From Ceratothoa steindachneri (Eukaryota; Arthropoda; Malacostraca; Isopoda; Cymothoidae), in contig OZ018328.1 of assembly GCA_963969495.1 (NCBI GenBank), positions 4,455,886-4,519,885 on the forward strand: a DNA stretch of 64,000 nt, written 5' to 3'. Shown here piece by piece: positions 62,619 to 64,000 of this stretch; positions within the stretch are counted from its first letter, which is position 1; each line of letters begins with the position of its first letter. The position numbers and the translations under genes were made by a program. The notes beneath the pieces were generated by a model. The model made no database searches. It worked only from the letters and a program-made list of their open reading frames with translations, and was not told the DNA's origin.

Positions 62619-64000
62619 TCAAGGAACCACCGTCTCCGAGTCACTCCCTCCACCACTAGGCGTGGGCGAAGAAGCCGTAACTCCTTTGTTGCTGTCCTTC
62701 TTTCGGGGAAAAGCTTTAGAAACCCCGGAAGATGGCCTAGCGACCAACTTCAGGGGTGTTGCCTCCTGTGAGTCTAACGAGTCGGTGGAGGCGCGTAGCC
62801 GTTTCGCCTTCCGGGAAACGGTCACGCTGGGGAAAGAGGGGTAAGCCCTGGTTTTAGCCGGGGCTGGGTATGAACCCTTTTTGCCGCCAGCTTTAACAGG
62901 GAAGCGCCCGGGTTGGGTAGAGAACGGAGAAGGGCTCTGAATGGGCGCGGAAACAACCGTGCTCGTTGGCCTGGATGGGCCAGGAGCAGAGGGTGCCTTT
63001 CTAACTATTGAGTCATATGACGTCTCAGGCAGGGCCGGGCGCGCCAGAACCCAGTCCTTAGCCTCGCGGAATGAGAGTCGATCCTGGGCCTGAACGGCCA
63101 GGATTTCTTTCTCAAGGAGATATGCACCACATTGCTTCGAAGAAGCAGGGTGTGGCTCTCCGCAATTGACACACTTGGTCACACACGATTTGGACTTATC
63201 ATGTGCGACCTTGGAGCACTTTACACAGACTTCAGGTGACCCCTACATTGTACGTCTACATGAGCGATTCGTATGGCCGAAGGGTGACAGTAATAGCAGC
63301 GCCGCGGCAGTGGCCCGAATGCCTTCACGTGGTAGCGGTACCAACCGGCACGCACCGACTCAGGTAGCTTGTCACAGTCGAACGTGACGAAGAGTGTAGG
63401 GGTGGGTCTCAAAGCCCCTCCCTCTTTTCTCATCACACGTTCCACCTTGACCGCCCCATGGTCGGCCAGCTCTAGGGTGATGTCCTCAATGGAGTAGTCA
63501 ACGAGTTCCCTCAAATAAACTACTCCTTTCACAAAGTTTATGGTAGAGTGCGGCGTCACACTCACCGGGGTGCCATGAAGTGTCCAAAGAGCACTTATCT
63601 TGGACGCCTCGGCGGGATTCGCCAGAAGGCTCCCGTCCGAGAAACGGGTCACCTTCGGCTCTCTACCAATTGCACTAGCTAATCCTCTCCTCTGATGGAT
63701 CATGTTGCCCTTGGCCAACATGGTGCCATCAGTGTGCGAATAACGAGGAAGCGTCTGAAGCCAGCGAGCTCGAAAACGCCAGGTAACCTCTGAATCAGGG
63801 GCCCGATGTCATCGAGGCTCCGCCCTGTGCTCTTTTGGGCTTAGTCAGGGGCTCTGCAACCGGTTGGGGGGGGGGGAGGGGCCGGGTGTGCCGATCTTGG
63901 CTTGGTCCCTTGCCAGAGTGGCAGCAGACCCATCCGTCCCCGCAGATGGAGAGGAGCCCCGAGTCTTCTTTGTCTTTTTGGTCTTGGTCTTTTTTGGAGG
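62619..64000 (-). pseudogene. Element K ORF1: gag-like protein with three zinc knuckles
   Basis: From the window edge: a Lys/Thr-rich stretch, QAKIGTP region, then frame 63721-63221: MLAKGNMIHQRRGLASAIG, HSTINFVKGVVYLRELVDY, VERVMRKEGGALRPTPTL, ESVRAGWYRYHVKAFGPL, RRCYYCHP. A one-base insertion near 63283 breaks the first knuckle (CYYCHPFGHTNRSC if ignored). CVKCSKVAHDKSKSC and CVNCGEPHPASSKQC follow, then frame 63182-62619, a Pro/Ser/Lys-rich tail. Binds element RNA in working relatives. 5' end lies outside the window. Confidence 0.8.

Larger units (their letters stand above)
58601..64000 (-). mobile_element. K: I/Nimb-like LINE (minus), nearly complete, runs off the window
   Basis: Sense order: ORF1 (from beyond 64000 to 62619), ORF2 endonuclease (62400-61790), linker (61673-61300), RT (61297-59760), RNase H and tail (59714-58700), 3' UTR and A-tail (T-run on plus at 58601-58614). 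All domains of the I group are present, but frames are broken by several single-base indels and stops. It is the reference copy for deletion derivatives H-2 and L. Confidence 0.85.

Overview
The window reads as a repeat-dense stretch of a large metazoan genome. The mix of elements (CR1-like and I/Nimb-like LINEs, a mariner, a Merlin, a hAT fragment, a Ty3/gypsy element, a lineage-type C2H2 zinc-finger array) and the long AT dinucleotide tract fit an arthropod best, perhaps a decapod crustacean. That placement is inference from element types, not proof. I found no intact host gene, no tRNA and no prokaryotic operon structure. Nearly all coding potential belongs to transposable elements, most of it broken by stops and frameshifts.

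Left part (1-10.2 kb): three old LINE remnants, an internally deleted mariner with clear terminal inverted repeats inserted in the first LINE, a palindromic non-autonomous DNA element (5389-5863) inserted in the second, then a decayed Merlin transposase and a hAT transposase fragment on the minus strand.

Nested LINE block (10.1-28 kb): a minus-strand CR1-like element (C) was split by a plus-strand CR1-like element (A, about 10.24-18.97 kb). A was in turn split inside its ORF1 by another CR1-like element (B, about 11.45-15.60 kb). C also took a minus-strand insertion (D) in its ORF1. A and B each keep an uninterrupted ORF2 (967 and 936 codons) with endonuclease and reverse-transcriptase motifs, so they are the youngest-looking pieces. 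ORF1 of A, B and C carries an SGNH/GDSL esterase-type domain. Next to them lies element E, whose ORF1 instead has a PHD finger, a coiled coil and an RNA-binding region. A further 5'-truncated CR1-like copy (G) abuts the gypsy element.

Ty3/gypsy element (28.0-32.4 kb): gag zinc knuckles, protease, RT, RNase H and integrase are recognisable but broken. Between RNase H and integrase lie an OTU-like cysteine-protease-type domain and a second, canonical DTG aspartic protease motif. I consider this unusual order the most interesting item in the window.

Right part (32.4-64 kb): a CR1-like copy with an esterase-endonuclease fused reading frame (P), then several I/Nimb-like LINE copies (H-1, H-2, M, J, L1, L2, K) with gag-like ORF1, endonuclease, RT and RNase H. 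They include deletion derivatives, head-to-tail copies and tandem 5' monomers of about 163 bp. Between them lie a 20-finger C2H2 pseudogene, a 5S rRNA-like fragment, a LINE 3' fragment, and a decayed member of an uncharacterised protein family with Cys/His motifs. K runs off the right edge of the window.
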